From the NCBI GenBank assembly GCA_964414345.1, contig CAYPWF010000009.1, positions 1 to 64,000 on the forward strand: a DNA stretch of 64,000 bases, given 5' to 3'. This DNA is from Desulfocorpusculum sp964414345 (GTDB taxonomy: Bacteria > Desulfobacterota > Desulfocorpusculales > Desulfocorpusculum). A program made the translations under genes and the position numbers. A model generated the notes under the pieces. That model had not been told where the DNA came from. It did not search any database and worked only from the letters and a program-made list of their open reading frames with translations. Below are positions 17,870 to 26,335 of this stretch, piece after piece (positions within the stretch are counted from its first letter, which is position 1; each line of letters begins with the position of its first letter).

Positions 17870-17987
17870 GAGCCGATGGGCTTTTATTCCTGGTGAGCCC
17901 TGCTGTTTGGGAAACTCTGGGGCAGCTCGCACTGGCCCTCTTTAGGAATAACTCGGTTCAAGCACCCGGCTTTTTCCCCGGGTGCTT
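17870..17987 (+). ncRNA. Candidate structured RNA (or fmdB 3' structure), unclassified
   Basis: Within the 410-bp space between the radical SAM and fmdB genes, complementary arms nest around one centre: GAGCCGA (17870-17876) with TCGGTTC (17953-17959), TTATTCCT (17884-17891) with AGGAATAA (17944-17951, perfect 8 bp), and GCTG (17902-17905) with CAGC (17923-17926). They are followed at once by a perfect 10-bp hairpin, AAGCACCCGG/CCGGGTGCTT (17960-17987). The GAGCCGA...CTCGGTTC pairing around a long hairpin recalls the centre of 6S RNA, but the match is weak and I do not claim it. On the minus strand the last hairpin could instead end fmdB mRNA, although there is no T-tract. The rest of the gap shows nothing. 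Confidence 0.35.
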
Positions 17988-18007
17988 CAAGAAGAATGGC
18001 TCCTGAA

Positions 18008-18280
18008 TCAATTTTTCTTTTCAGATGCCGAGTCCTTGGAGGAATCCTTCTCGGACTTGGATGCCGAGGAGCCTTGGGAAGAACTCGAGGCAGAAGCTCC
18101 TTTACGGGCGTAATCCGTTGCGTACCAGCCTGTTCCTTTAAGCACAAAAGAAGTGTTTGAAATAAGGCGTTGGAGCACACCGCCGCAGGAAGGACATGAC
18201 TCCAGGGGATTCTCGGTGATCTTCTGCATTACCTCCAAATCCTTTCCACAGTCCTGGCACCTATACTCGTAGATGGGCAT
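18008..18280 (-). CDS. FmdB-family zinc ribbon protein
   Basis: 90 residues. It starts MPIYEYRCQDCGKDLEVMQ and has a second pair SCPSCGG, forming the four-Cys zinc ribbon of the FmdB family (about residues 1-42). The remaining 40 residues are a low-complexity Ser/Lys tail (SASSSSQGSSASKSEKD). The family was named for a putative regulator near formamidase; its real role is unknown. A strong purine-rich site (GAGGGGGGTGAGG) precedes the ATG. It lies about 130 bp downstream of the AsmA-like gene on the same strand. Confidence 0.88.
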   Translation of the reverse strand: MPIYEYRCQDCGKDLEVMQKITENPLESCPSCGGVLQRLISNTSFVLKGTGWYATDYARKGASASSSSQGSSASKSEKDSSKDSASEKKN

Positions 18281-18411
18281 TACCTCACCCCCCTCTCTTT
18301 AACTTATCCCGGGATCCCTTATCCCGCTTTGATTCCAAACATCCGGGCCGGCTTGCTCTCCTTGCCCATGTGTTAAAAATATAATCTTTTTGGCCTCCAA
18401 GGCAACCCCTC

Positions 18412-21400
18412 TCAACGGGCTCCATATGGCGCCTCAGGCTCTGGAGGTAGCTCTCCTGGTGGACCCAAGTCTCCAAAAGGATTTTGGAAAAGCCTAAGGA
18501 ACATTTCCATCACGGTCTGCCCCAAAGAACGAAAAGGCACGGCATTCACCTCTGGCTGATCCAGCGGGCCGGTCACCAGGAAGTAGGTGGCCAGGACGGT
18601 TCGCTTGGGACCTGCCAAATAATGACGGATTATGGGAAGCTTGTCCACAAATCTGTCCACTCCTACGAAAGGCTGTACCCCCACCTTCAGGTCGCACTGC
18701 CTGGTTCTAAGATCAATATCCCCCACCATGGTGATCACCACGGCTTCGCTTTCCACACGCAAGTCCTCTGTTCTGAGCACCCCCTGGTCCAGCTGGAAGG
18801 TGCCTCGAATGCTCTTGAACACCATTCCTTCAGAAGACAAGTCGGGAAGCCTCCCGGTAAAGAGCTGACTCAGGTTCATCATGGAAAGTACGCTGGCCAA
18901 GACAGGGAACCGTCTCATTAAGCCTTTTTCTATCTCCAGATTCAGCATCCCACGATAACGACTGGGTGGATCATTGTTTGTGCCGCCTTGGATGTCCACT
19001 TTGATCCCCAGGGTTCCCTCTATAAGGGCTTCTTTAAGACCCAATGCTGCAAAGAACTCAGCTGAGCGGGCCCCCTTAAGGGTTCCTTTTAGGCTCCACA
19101 TGCCCTCTGGGTTCAGGTTTCCTTCCATGGAGACCTCTCCGCCTGCCAGATGACCAACATAGCCCTCCAGGGAAATCCCATGGCCTTTTTTCAACATCCT
19201 GGCCTGCACCCCTGTGAAGTCCAATCCCAGAAACTTCATGCTCCTAAAGGCCAGGCCCATCTGGGACTCCTCAAGCTTGTCTATCCACTCTTTGAGTCTC
19301 TTACCGGATTCAGATCCCTTCTCCCCACTGTTGTTTCCCGACCTGCGGGCCAAAAATCCATCCAGATCCAGTGCCTCTCCCCTAAGCCCCCCCTTTATCT
19401 TGAATTTCTGCTCTTGCGCAGCCTGGATGGAGCCGGAAAAGGTGAGCTGCTGAGATTCCATTTCAATTTGGGCTGACTCGGCTGTGATGCCGGTTGGATT
19501 GAGCTGGAAACGACCCGAGCGAATCAACAAGGAACTTCCTGCCACTTCTTGGGAGATTCTCACTTCCCTGGCGCTTATGTTGGCATCCCAGGAAATGGAT
19601 TCTTTAGATCTGACACGCCCTTTTATCTCCACCTCTCCCCCTTCCAGCTTTCCCCTTAAAACCGGCCAATGTTTGACCAGCTCATCTGTGGGACATGGAG
19701 CAAGCTGGAAGTTCCAGAGGCCTACCTCCCCTGACCCGGAGCTGCTTATGAGCATGTATGCCACTCCATACCGTGCCCGCGCCTCTTGCAAATTCCACTC
19801 GCCTCCCAGGCTGCCCTCCAGGACCAATTCCACATCCAAAGGCTCTCCCAAGGGCTTCTCCCAAAGCTCCTTGTAAACCAGCTCCGTTGGGGAGAGGTCT
19901 GCCTGAAGCCTTGCAGTTGCCTCCTGCAAATAGCCCTGGATGGAGAAATCCAAAGGCAGGTTCTCTGCTTTTACTATTTCCATACCGGGGAGGATTTGAA
20001 GAAAAGCCGCTTGCAGAAGTTCGGAGGGAATTCCCATTTTCCCCTTCAAGGAAAGGTTCGGTCGCTCATCTCCCCAGTTCTGCATGGAACCGGCCGCCTC
20101 CCACCAGGAGCCGCTCCAGGTGCCCTTTAAGGATCCTATCTCAACTTTCTTGGGAGTGGCCGTAATTTCCCCTGAATCCACCTTCCACGGGGGAGGGACC
20201 CCAGGCAGTTCACCCCAGGCCCCATTTATTCGAATCTTGGCCTCGTAATAAAGAGGATCCTTGCGCAAGAAGGCCTTGCGGAGGGTCAGATCAAGAACCG
20301 AACTTCCCTCCACCTTAGAAAGCAAAGCACCCTTTGCTCTTGATGGTGCAACCGCGGAGAAAAGCTCTTCCAGTTCAGGCCAAGCCAGCTCCAAGGAGAA
20401 ACTCCCCTCCAGGAGCGAAACCCTTCCGATCTCTGTTATACGGGCTTCCATGCCTATGAAAGCACGGTTTCTGTATTGAGCTTTGAGATTCTTGAACCAG
20501 ACCCTGTCGCCTTGCCACACCAAGGTCCCGGCCAAATTCTCCAAGGGAGGCAGGCGAGGGTCAAAACGCAGGGAGGCCTCCTCGAATTCAAGCTCCATTA
20601 CAAGTCTGTTTGCTCCCCCGTTGGAGCCTTGATCCTCGGGTAAAAGCCTGAAGACCGCCCCCTTTCCCTCCCCTCCTAGGAGTTCTTCCCTGAAAAAGCC
20701 GTAAAGTGCCGGCCCTATAAGCTCGCGGTCCAAATAAGGTATGACTTTTCGGAAGGAAAAAGATCCTGCGCGAACAAAGCCCGTCAAACCATGGACAGAA
20801 TTGCTTAGCTGTCCCTCCAAAGACAGCTCCTGGCTTTTAATCCTGCCTTCCTGAATGCTCCAGTAACCCCGCTCCCAGATCCCTTTGGCATGGGCTTTGA
20901 GCTGCTTGGCCTCAAAAGGAATCTCCAGCACCTTGGGCCAGTTCACTCTTAGCTCTTTTGCCTCGAGGTATCCATCCCAGAGAAGTTGCCCGTTGGATCC
21001 CCTTTGGAGCTCCACACGCAGCCCGGCCTTTCCAACCACCCGATCCGCCTCCTGTGGCGGCAGCAAAAGCCCACTCAGTTCCTCCAAGGAGACGGACTCA
21101 CATTCCAAAAGGGCCTTTCCCGAACCACTAGGCTCCAGCCTTCCCCTGAACTGAACCGGCCAATTTTGAGTCCCTGCCCTCATGTCTCCCTTGAGCCAGA
21201 AGTCCAGGGTCTGGCCTTCTTCCCCCATGTGGAGATCAGCCGTAATGTTCTGCAATACCAAGAGTTTTTCACCGGCAAAAACCCATCTCAGTGTAGAGTT
21301 ACGTAATTTTATATGGCCCAGCCTCTGGAGCCCTGCCTCGCTCTTTCCTTGCTCCAGGAGCAGAAGCTCTGGTTGGTCCATTTCCAATCCATCCAGGATC

Positions 21401-21747
21401 ATGGAGCGAAGGAGCACTTGGCCCGCCAGCAGATCCTTCCAGCGCAGCTCCACCGCCACCTGGGGAATCACCAAGACGTTGCCTCCCGAGGGGCTCTCCA
21501 ATGTGAGCCCCCTGCCCCTGATTTCCACCAGAGAGAGGCTTGCAAGCTCAAGGTACTCCAGCCTGGCCACATAACCCGTGGCGCGTTCAATCTCCTTACA
21601 AATCGCCGCCTTCACGTCTTGGCTATCCAGAATTCTTGGGAGCCAGATCCATCTGACCGAGACAAGCAGGCTCAAAAGGAGAAAAATTGCAAGAGTGAAG
21701 ATTAGAAACTTTCTTGGTTTTCCTGTTAAGCTCAAGCCTTCCTCCAA
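18412..21747 (-). CDS. AsmA/YhdP-like large envelope protein
   Basis: 1111 residues. One N-terminal membrane anchor (FLIFTLAIFLLLSLLVSV, about residues 14-31) is followed by a long beta-rich periplasmic region built of repeating strands. The C-terminal 200 residues match the AsmA-like C-terminal pattern (GTLGIKVDIQGG, LDQGVLRTEDLRVESEAV, GDIDLRTRQCDLKVGVQPF, PLDQPEVNAVPF). Such proteins are thought to form bridges that move phospholipid between inner and outer membranes. The full length suggests the YhdP/TamB end of the superfamily. fmdB lies downstream. The family call is firm; the lipid-transport role is from relatives. Confidence 0.8.
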   Translation of the reverse strand: MEEGLSLTGKPRKFLIFTLAIFLLLSLLVSVRWIWLPRILDSQDVKAAICKEIERATGYVARLEYLELASLSLVEIRGRGLTLESPSGGNVLVIPQVAVELRWKDLLAGQVLLRSMILDGLEMDQPELLLLEQGKSEAGLQRLGHIKLRNSTLRWVFAGEKLLVLQNITADLHMGEEGQTLDFWLKGDMRAGTQNWPVQFRGRLEPSGSGKALLECESVSLEELSGLLLPPQEADRVVGKAGLRVELQRGSNGQLLWDGYLEAKELRVNWPKVLEIPFEAKQLKAHAKGIWERGYWSIQEGRIKSQELSLEGQLSNSVHGLTGFVRAGSFSFRKVIPYLDRELIGPALYGFFREELLGGEGKGAVFRLLPEDQGSNGGANRLVMELEFEEASLRFDPRLPPLENLAGTLVWQGDRVWFKNLKAQYRNRAFIGMEARITEIGRVSLLEGSFSLELAWPELEELFSAVAPSRAKGALLSKVEGSSVLDLTLRKAFLRKDPLYYEAKIRINGAWGELPGVPPPWKVDSGEITATPKKVEIGSLKGTWSGSWWEAAGSMQNWGDERPNLSLKGKMGIPSELLQAAFLQILPGMEIVKAENLPLDFSIQGYLQEATARLQADLSPTELVYKELWEKPLGEPLDVELVLEGSLGGEWNLQEARARYGVAYMLISSSGSGEVGLWNFQLAPCPTDELVKHWPVLRGKLEGGEVEIKGRVRSKESISWDANISAREVRISQEVAGSSLLIRSGRFQLNPTGITAESAQIEMESQQLTFSGSIQAAQEQKFKIKGGLRGEALDLDGFLARRSGNNSGEKGSESGKRLKEWIDKLEESQMGLAFRSMKFLGLDFTGVQARMLKKGHGISLEGYVGHLAGGEVSMEGNLNPEGMWSLKGTLKGARSAEFFAALGLKEALIEGTLGIKVDIQGGTNNDPPSRYRGMLNLEIEKGLMRRFPVLASVLSMMNLSQLFTGRLPDLSSEGMVFKSIRGTFQLDQGVLRTEDLRVESEAVVITMVGDIDLRTRQCDLKVGVQPFVGVDRFVDKLPIIRHYLAGPKRTVLATYFLVTGPLDQPEVNAVPFRSLGQTVMEMFLRLFQNPFGDLGPPGELPPEPEAPYGAR

Positions 21748-22039
21748 GGCCCGGCTGAGCGTGAGCCTTTTTGAAAATATTATTTAGTATAAGCCCAAGC
21801 CGAATTGGGCACAAACAGTCTCAAGTGCATTTAACTTCATCAAAACCCGGGGGCCCCTGTGATAGAATGAAAGCAGAAGTGTCTCCACGATCAATAGGTG
21901 GAAGCCCTGGGAGCCGGATTCTTAACCTCATGCTTTTGGCAGGGTATTCGGGGCTGAACGCAACTTGGTTGATTCACTGGGAGTCCTAAAGCGTCATTTC
22001 TTCTGAACAAGCAGCATAGGCTTTGCCTGGAGGGCGCAT

Positions 22040-25033
22040 ATGAGGACGCACTATTCTCCCTGGGAGGAAGAGGTCCGGGAATTGGGCAAGACCATCTTCC
22101 TCAAGATGGGCGAGGAAAAACCTTCTCTTTTCAGAAGGGACTATTGGATCGGCAGAATGCTTGAGTGGTGCATGGAGCATCCTTCTTTCAAGGTGCAGAT
22201 GTTTAGACTTGTGGATGTGCTTCCTGCGCTTCGCTCCTCCAGACAAGTGGGACAGCATCTCAAGGAATACCTCATTCAACCGGAGGTGGAGCTTCCCCCC
22301 ATGCTCCAGTGGCTTGTGACCTCACTGGCCTCTAATCCTGTGACAGCACCTTTGGCTGCCCAGCAGACACGCAGGAACGTGGAAGAAATAGCAAAACGCT
22401 TCATTGTGGGGAGCACCCCCTCAGAAGCCTTGGATTTGCTTCGCCATGGCTGGAACCGTGGCATAGCCTTCACATTGGACCTTCTTGGCGAGGTAGCGGT
22501 GAGTGAACAGGAGGCCCTGCAGTATCAGAGTCGGTATCTGGAGCTTTTCCAGGTTCTAGGCCCCCGGATAGGAAAGTGGCCCGCCACTGATATTGAGAGG
22601 GAAAAGCATTTCCCCAGATTGAGTGTCTCCCTGAAATTGTCCTCACTTTTCTCCCAGATGGATCCTGCTGATTTTGGCGGCTCGGTCTCGGCACTGAAGG
22701 AAAGGCTAAGACCTATTTTCAGGCAAGCTCATGAGCATGGAGGCTTTGTGAACATTGACATGGAGCAATTCGCCTTTCTGGAGCTCACCCTGGCCACTTT
22801 CAAGAGCCTTCTGGAAGAGGAGGAATTCCGTGCAGCTCCGGCAGCCGGAATAGTCATTCAGACTTATCTGAGGGATTACAAGGAGCATTTGCAGGAGCTG
22901 ATCCAGTGGGCCCGGGAGAGATCCAGACCAATAACAATCCGCTTGGTCAAGGGGGCGTACTGGGACTACGAACAGGTGGTGGCCAGATGGAACGGCTGGC
23001 CTGTACCGGTTTTCCTCCAAAAAGGGGAGACAGATGCGGCCTTCGAAGAGGCCACCCGAATCTGCCTGGCAGCATATCCTTTGGTTAAGACCGCCATTGC
23101 AACCCACAATGTGAGATCCATAGCCCATGGAGTAGTTGCTGCAAGACATCTGGGGTTAGAGGAGCATGCTGTTGAAATACAGATGCTTTACGGAATGGCT
23201 GAGCCGGTCAAGAAAGCCATGCTGGAACTGGGGTTGCCCCTTTGTGAATACTGCCCCATAGGAGAGCTATTGCCCGGCATGGCATACCTTGTCCGGCGGC
23301 TTCTGGAAAACACCTCCAATGAATCCTTTCTAAGGAAAAGCTTTGCAGAGGGAGTGGATCAGGAGGAACTCCTCTCGGCTCCGAAGAGCTTGGAGGAGCC
23401 CTCCCCTCAAGCCGCTTCCAAGGCTGCTTGGCCGGGATCTTACGGGCTGGAACCTCCAAGGGATTTCGGGAAAGCCCTCTTTAGGGAGAACTTTGAAAAG
23501 GCGATTCTGAGTGCAGGACGAGAGTTGGGGGAAACCCATCCCCTCTGGGTTGATGGCAAGAAACTCACAACCTCTAGGGAGCTTCTCTCGGTGAATCCAG
23601 CGCGACCTTCTCAGGTGGTGGGTCGCACCTTCCTGGCCAACCGGGAGGAAGCGGAAAAAGCCGTGACAGCAGCTTACAAGGCTCTTGAGCATTGGAGGGA
23701 AACCCCCGTCCAAAAGCGGGCCAGATTGGTGATGCGGGTGGGTGAAATCTTGCGTTCCAGAAGGGATAAGCTGGCAGCCCTTCAGGTGTATGAAGTCTCC
23801 AAGACCTGGAGGGAAGCTGATGCGGATGTGTGCGAGGCCATAGATTTCTGTGAGTATTACTCTAGGGAGATGCTCAGGATGGCCACCCCCCGGAAAATGG
23901 ATCCCATGCCCGGCGAAACGAACGATTACTTCTACGAACCAAGGGGAGTGGTCTTGATTATTGCACCCTGGAATTTCCCTTTGGCCATATCAACAGGTAT
24001 GAGCATGGCAGCCCTCGTTGCGGGCAACCCGGTCATTTACAAGCCCTCCAGCCTTTCTCCCGTAACAGGGGCAGCTCTGGCAGAGGCGGTTCGGGAGGCC
24101 GGTTTCCCAAAGGGGGTTTTCCACTTTCTCCCCTGTACCGGTGGCGAGACAGCCGCCTGGCTGGTGGAACACCCCAAGGTGGCCCTCATTGCGTTTACAG
24201 GCTCAAAAGAGGTGGGGCTGGAAATAGTTCAAAGAGCCGCGACTGTAAAACCCGGGCAAGAAATGCTCAAGAGAGCTGTGGTGGAGATGGGCGGCAAGAA
24301 CGCCATCATAGTTGATGCAGATGCCGACCTGGATGCCGCAGTCCTGGGAGTGGTGCAGTCTGCCTTCGGGTTTCAGGGCCAGAAGTGCTCCGCCTGTTCC
24401 CGTGTAATAGTCCTTCAGGAGCAGTACGAGCGGTTTGTGCAGAGGCTGGTGGAGGCCACAAGGAGCATCAAAGTGGGAGATCCCCTCCACCCCTCGGTTG
24501 GGATGGGCGCAGTAATAGATTTACAAGCCATGAAACGCATTTTGGATTACATTGAGTTGGGCAGGGAAGAAGGGGAACTGCTTTTCCAGGGGGATGCACC
24601 CCAAGAGGGTTATTTCGTGGGACCCACTATTTTTGCCCGAATCCCTCCCCAACACAAGCTGGCCCAGGAGGAGATCTTCGGGCCCGTGCTTTGTGTGATG
24701 GAGGCCGAAGACCTGGAGCAGGCTCTGGAGGTAGCAAATGCAACTCCTTATGCCCTAACTGGTGGTTTTTACTCTCGAAGCCCAGGCAACATAGAGAAGG
24801 TAAAGCAGAATTTCAGGGTGGGGAACTTGTACATAAACAGGAAGATCACGGGGGCGATTGTGGGCCGTCAACCCTTTGGGGGATTCAAGATGTCCGGAAT
24901 AGGCTCCAAGGCAGGAGGTCCAGATTATCTCCTACAGTTCATGGAGCCGCGAACAATCACTGAGAACACCTTGAGGAGAGGTTTTGCCCCTGAATTGGAA
25001 ACTGGCCCTAGCTGGCCAACAGCTTTGGCTTGA
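22040..25033 (+). CDS. putA: Bifunctional proline dehydrogenase / L-glutamate-gamma-semialdehyde dehydrogenase
   Basis: 997 residues. The N-terminal half is a proline dehydrogenase FAD barrel: VSLKLSSLF, VNIDMEQFAF, TIRLVKGAYWDYE, YGMAEPVKKAM and YCPIGELLPGMAYLVRRLLENTSN. The C-terminal half is an NAD-linked aldehyde dehydrogenase with IAPWNFPLA, FTGSKEVGLEI, the general base in VEMGGKNA, and catalytic Cys783 in QGQKCSACSR. Together they oxidise proline to glutamate. The N-terminal ribbon-helix-helix DNA-binding domain of enterobacterial PutA is absent, so it should not be autoregulatory. GGAGGG precedes ATG 22040. It is monocistronic and converges on lpxL. Confidence 0.95.
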   Translation: MRTHYSPWEEEVRELGKTIFLKMGEEKPSLFRRDYWIGRMLEWCMEHPSFKVQMFRLVDVLPALRSSRQVGQHLKEYLIQPEVELPPMLQWLVTSLASNPVTAPLAAQQTRRNVEEIAKRFIVGSTPSEALDLLRHGWNRGIAFTLDLLGEVAVSEQEALQYQSRYLELFQVLGPRIGKWPATDIEREKHFPRLSVSLKLSSLFSQMDPADFGGSVSALKERLRPIFRQAHEHGGFVNIDMEQFAFLELTLATFKSLLEEEEFRAAPAAGIVIQTYLRDYKEHLQELIQWARERSRPITIRLVKGAYWDYEQVVARWNGWPVPVFLQKGETDAAFEEATRICLAAYPLVKTAIATHNVRSIAHGVVAARHLGLEEHAVEIQMLYGMAEPVKKAMLELGLPLCEYCPIGELLPGMAYLVRRLLENTSNESFLRKSFAEGVDQEELLSAPKSLEEPSPQAASKAAWPGSYGLEPPRDFGKALFRENFEKAILSAGRELGETHPLWVDGKKLTTSRELLSVNPARPSQVVGRTFLANREEAEKAVTAAYKALEHWRETPVQKRARLVMRVGEILRSRRDKLAALQVYEVSKTWREADADVCEAIDFCEYYSREMLRMATPRKMDPMPGETNDYFYEPRGVVLIIAPWNFPLAISTGMSMAALVAGNPVIYKPSSLSPVTGAALAEAVREAGFPKGVFHFLPCTGGETAAWLVEHPKVALIAFTGSKEVGLEIVQRAATVKPGQEMLKRAVVEMGGKNAIIVDADADLDAAVLGVVQSAFGFQGQKCSACSRVIVLQEQYERFVQRLVEATRSIKVGDPLHPSVGMGAVIDLQAMKRILDYIELGREEGELLFQGDAPQEGYFVGPTIFARIPPQHKLAQEEIFGPVLCVMEAEDLEQALEVANATPYALTGGFYSRSPGNIEKVKQNFRVGNLYINRKITGAIVGRQPFGGFKMSGIGSKAGGPDYLLQFMEPRTITENTLRRGFAPELETGPSWPTALA

Positions 25034-25084
25034 GGTTTTTTGGGAGAGCTCGCGCTATGGGGAAGCCTCTGCCGTATGAAGGCC

Positions 25085-26026
25085 TCAAGAAGGGCGGGTG
25101 CGCCAACGCCTGTGCATCCAGACCCATTGCCCCGGGTGCTCCCTTATGAACTCCTCCAATCTCTTGGTGTAAAGGGAAACGAGCCGCCTTACCTCTTCCT
25201 GTCTTGGAGCTTTAGGGTTTGCGTAGAGCGGGGGATCCACTGTAATTCGATGTCGCCCGGCCTTCCGGATGTCCCTGGCAAGCAACAAGGGGGCTCCGCT
25301 TGCCAAGGCCAGCAAGGCCGGGCCCACAGGAGTATATGCAGGACGGCCGAAGAACTCCACAAAGATGCCTCCGACCCGTCTCACATCCTGATCTGGGAGG
25401 ATGCCCAAAAACTCATTTCGCTCCAAGCACCTAAGCATCAGCCGCATGGACTGATCACGATAAAGGGTGTTTACGCCCATGGCCTGCCGCATGGAGACAA
25501 GTTGCCTGTCCAGCTCCTCCACGTAGATGCGCCGGGCCACAACATTCATGGGGAAACCCTTTAGGGCCACATATACTGCACAAAGCTCCCAGTTGCCCAG
25601 GTGACCTGTAACAAATATGGCTCCCTTTCCTTTTGCCCTAGCTTGCTCAACATGTTCCCAGCCTTGAATCTCAACCAGCCCCAGAATCTCATGCTTTTGC
25701 ATGCGCTGCATGTTTAGGCACTCCATGCCGCTTAGGGCAAGGGATTGGAAGCACTCCAGTGCTATCTTGCGAATGGCAGAAGGCTCATACTTTTCCCCCA
25801 AAGCCAGGTTAAGCTGCCGGATGGCCCGGTTTCTTTCTTTGGGAAGAACTTGGAAAGCCAAGAAACCAAGCAAGCGGCCCCAAGGCTCATAGCCGCTCCT
25901 TCCCAATGAGGCCACACAAAGCTTGGCCAGTTCCACTCCCAAGGGGTAAAGAGACCTGCGAAAGAGCTTGAAGCGTTTCTTAATCCATCTGCCAAGCTCC
26001 GATTTTTTCCCAACCGGTCGGATCAC
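25085..26026 (-). CDS. Lysophospholipid acyltransferase, LpxL/HtrB family
   Basis: 313 residues. The acyltransferase motif is H142-LGNW-E147 (VTGHLGNWELC), the HX4E charge relay. The later blocks GILPDQDVRRVGGIFVEFFGRPAY and PGQWVWMHRRWRTRP are typical of Kdo2-lipid IVA lauroyl/myristoyl transferases of the inner membrane. It starts with GTG 26024-26026, whose GTGA overlaps the stop of the small upstream gene, so they are translationally coupled. The exact acyl acceptor cannot be told from sequence. Confidence 0.88.
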   Translation of the reverse strand: MIRPVGKKSELGRWIKKRFKLFRRSLYPLGVELAKLCVASLGRSGYEPWGRLLGFLAFQVLPKERNRAIRQLNLALGEKYEPSAIRKIALECFQSLALSGMECLNMQRMQKHEILGLVEIQGWEHVEQARAKGKGAIFVTGHLGNWELCAVYVALKGFPMNVVARRIYVEELDRQLVSMRQAMGVNTLYRDQSMRLMLRCLERNEFLGILPDQDVRRVGGIFVEFFGRPAYTPVGPALLALASGAPLLLARDIRKAGRHRITVDPPLYANPKAPRQEEVRRLVSLYTKRLEEFIREHPGQWVWMHRRWRTRPS

Positions 26027-26274
26027 TTCAGCTCCTTGAGAAAGAGTTGGTGATATTCCTCTTCTTTCAAGTGAGCGCGCATCAATCCGGTGAGAAGGTG
26101 CACTGTGCGGTCTATCTCCTCTTGGGTGAGCCTAGGGCATATCGCCTCCAAGAGGCGGTCGTCGGAAAATTTCTGGAGAAAAACCTTGAAAGAGGCCTCG
26201 TCCAGCTCCCTTGAGAGCCCGAAAGCCACCTCCCCCTGATAATTTTCCACGAACTGGTGGGAATGCTTGCCCAT
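26023..26274 (-). CDS. Small conserved cytoplasmic protein, unknown function
   Basis: 83 residues from the ATG at 26274, which has AAGGAG 7 bp upstream; longer in-frame starts would reach into the promoter region shared with the ABC-F gene. It is helical, with HSHQFVENYQGEVAFGLSREL at the start and LRAHLKEEEYHQLFLKEL-like helices at the end, and no membrane segment. I recall uncharacterised desulfobacterial relatives annotated only as cytoplasmic proteins. It overlaps the LpxL gene by 4 bp (GTGA), suggesting a linked function in lipid A acylation, but this is inference. Confidence 0.65.
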   Translation of the reverse strand: MGKHSHQFVENYQGEVAFGLSRELDEASFKVFLQKFSDDRLLEAICPRLTQEEIDRTVHLLTGLMRAHLKEEEYHQLFLKELK

Positions 26275-26335
26275 GGTATGCTCCTTTTCCGACTTATCTT
26301 GCACTGCATAAGGGGCGGCAAGTAACATATCGTAC

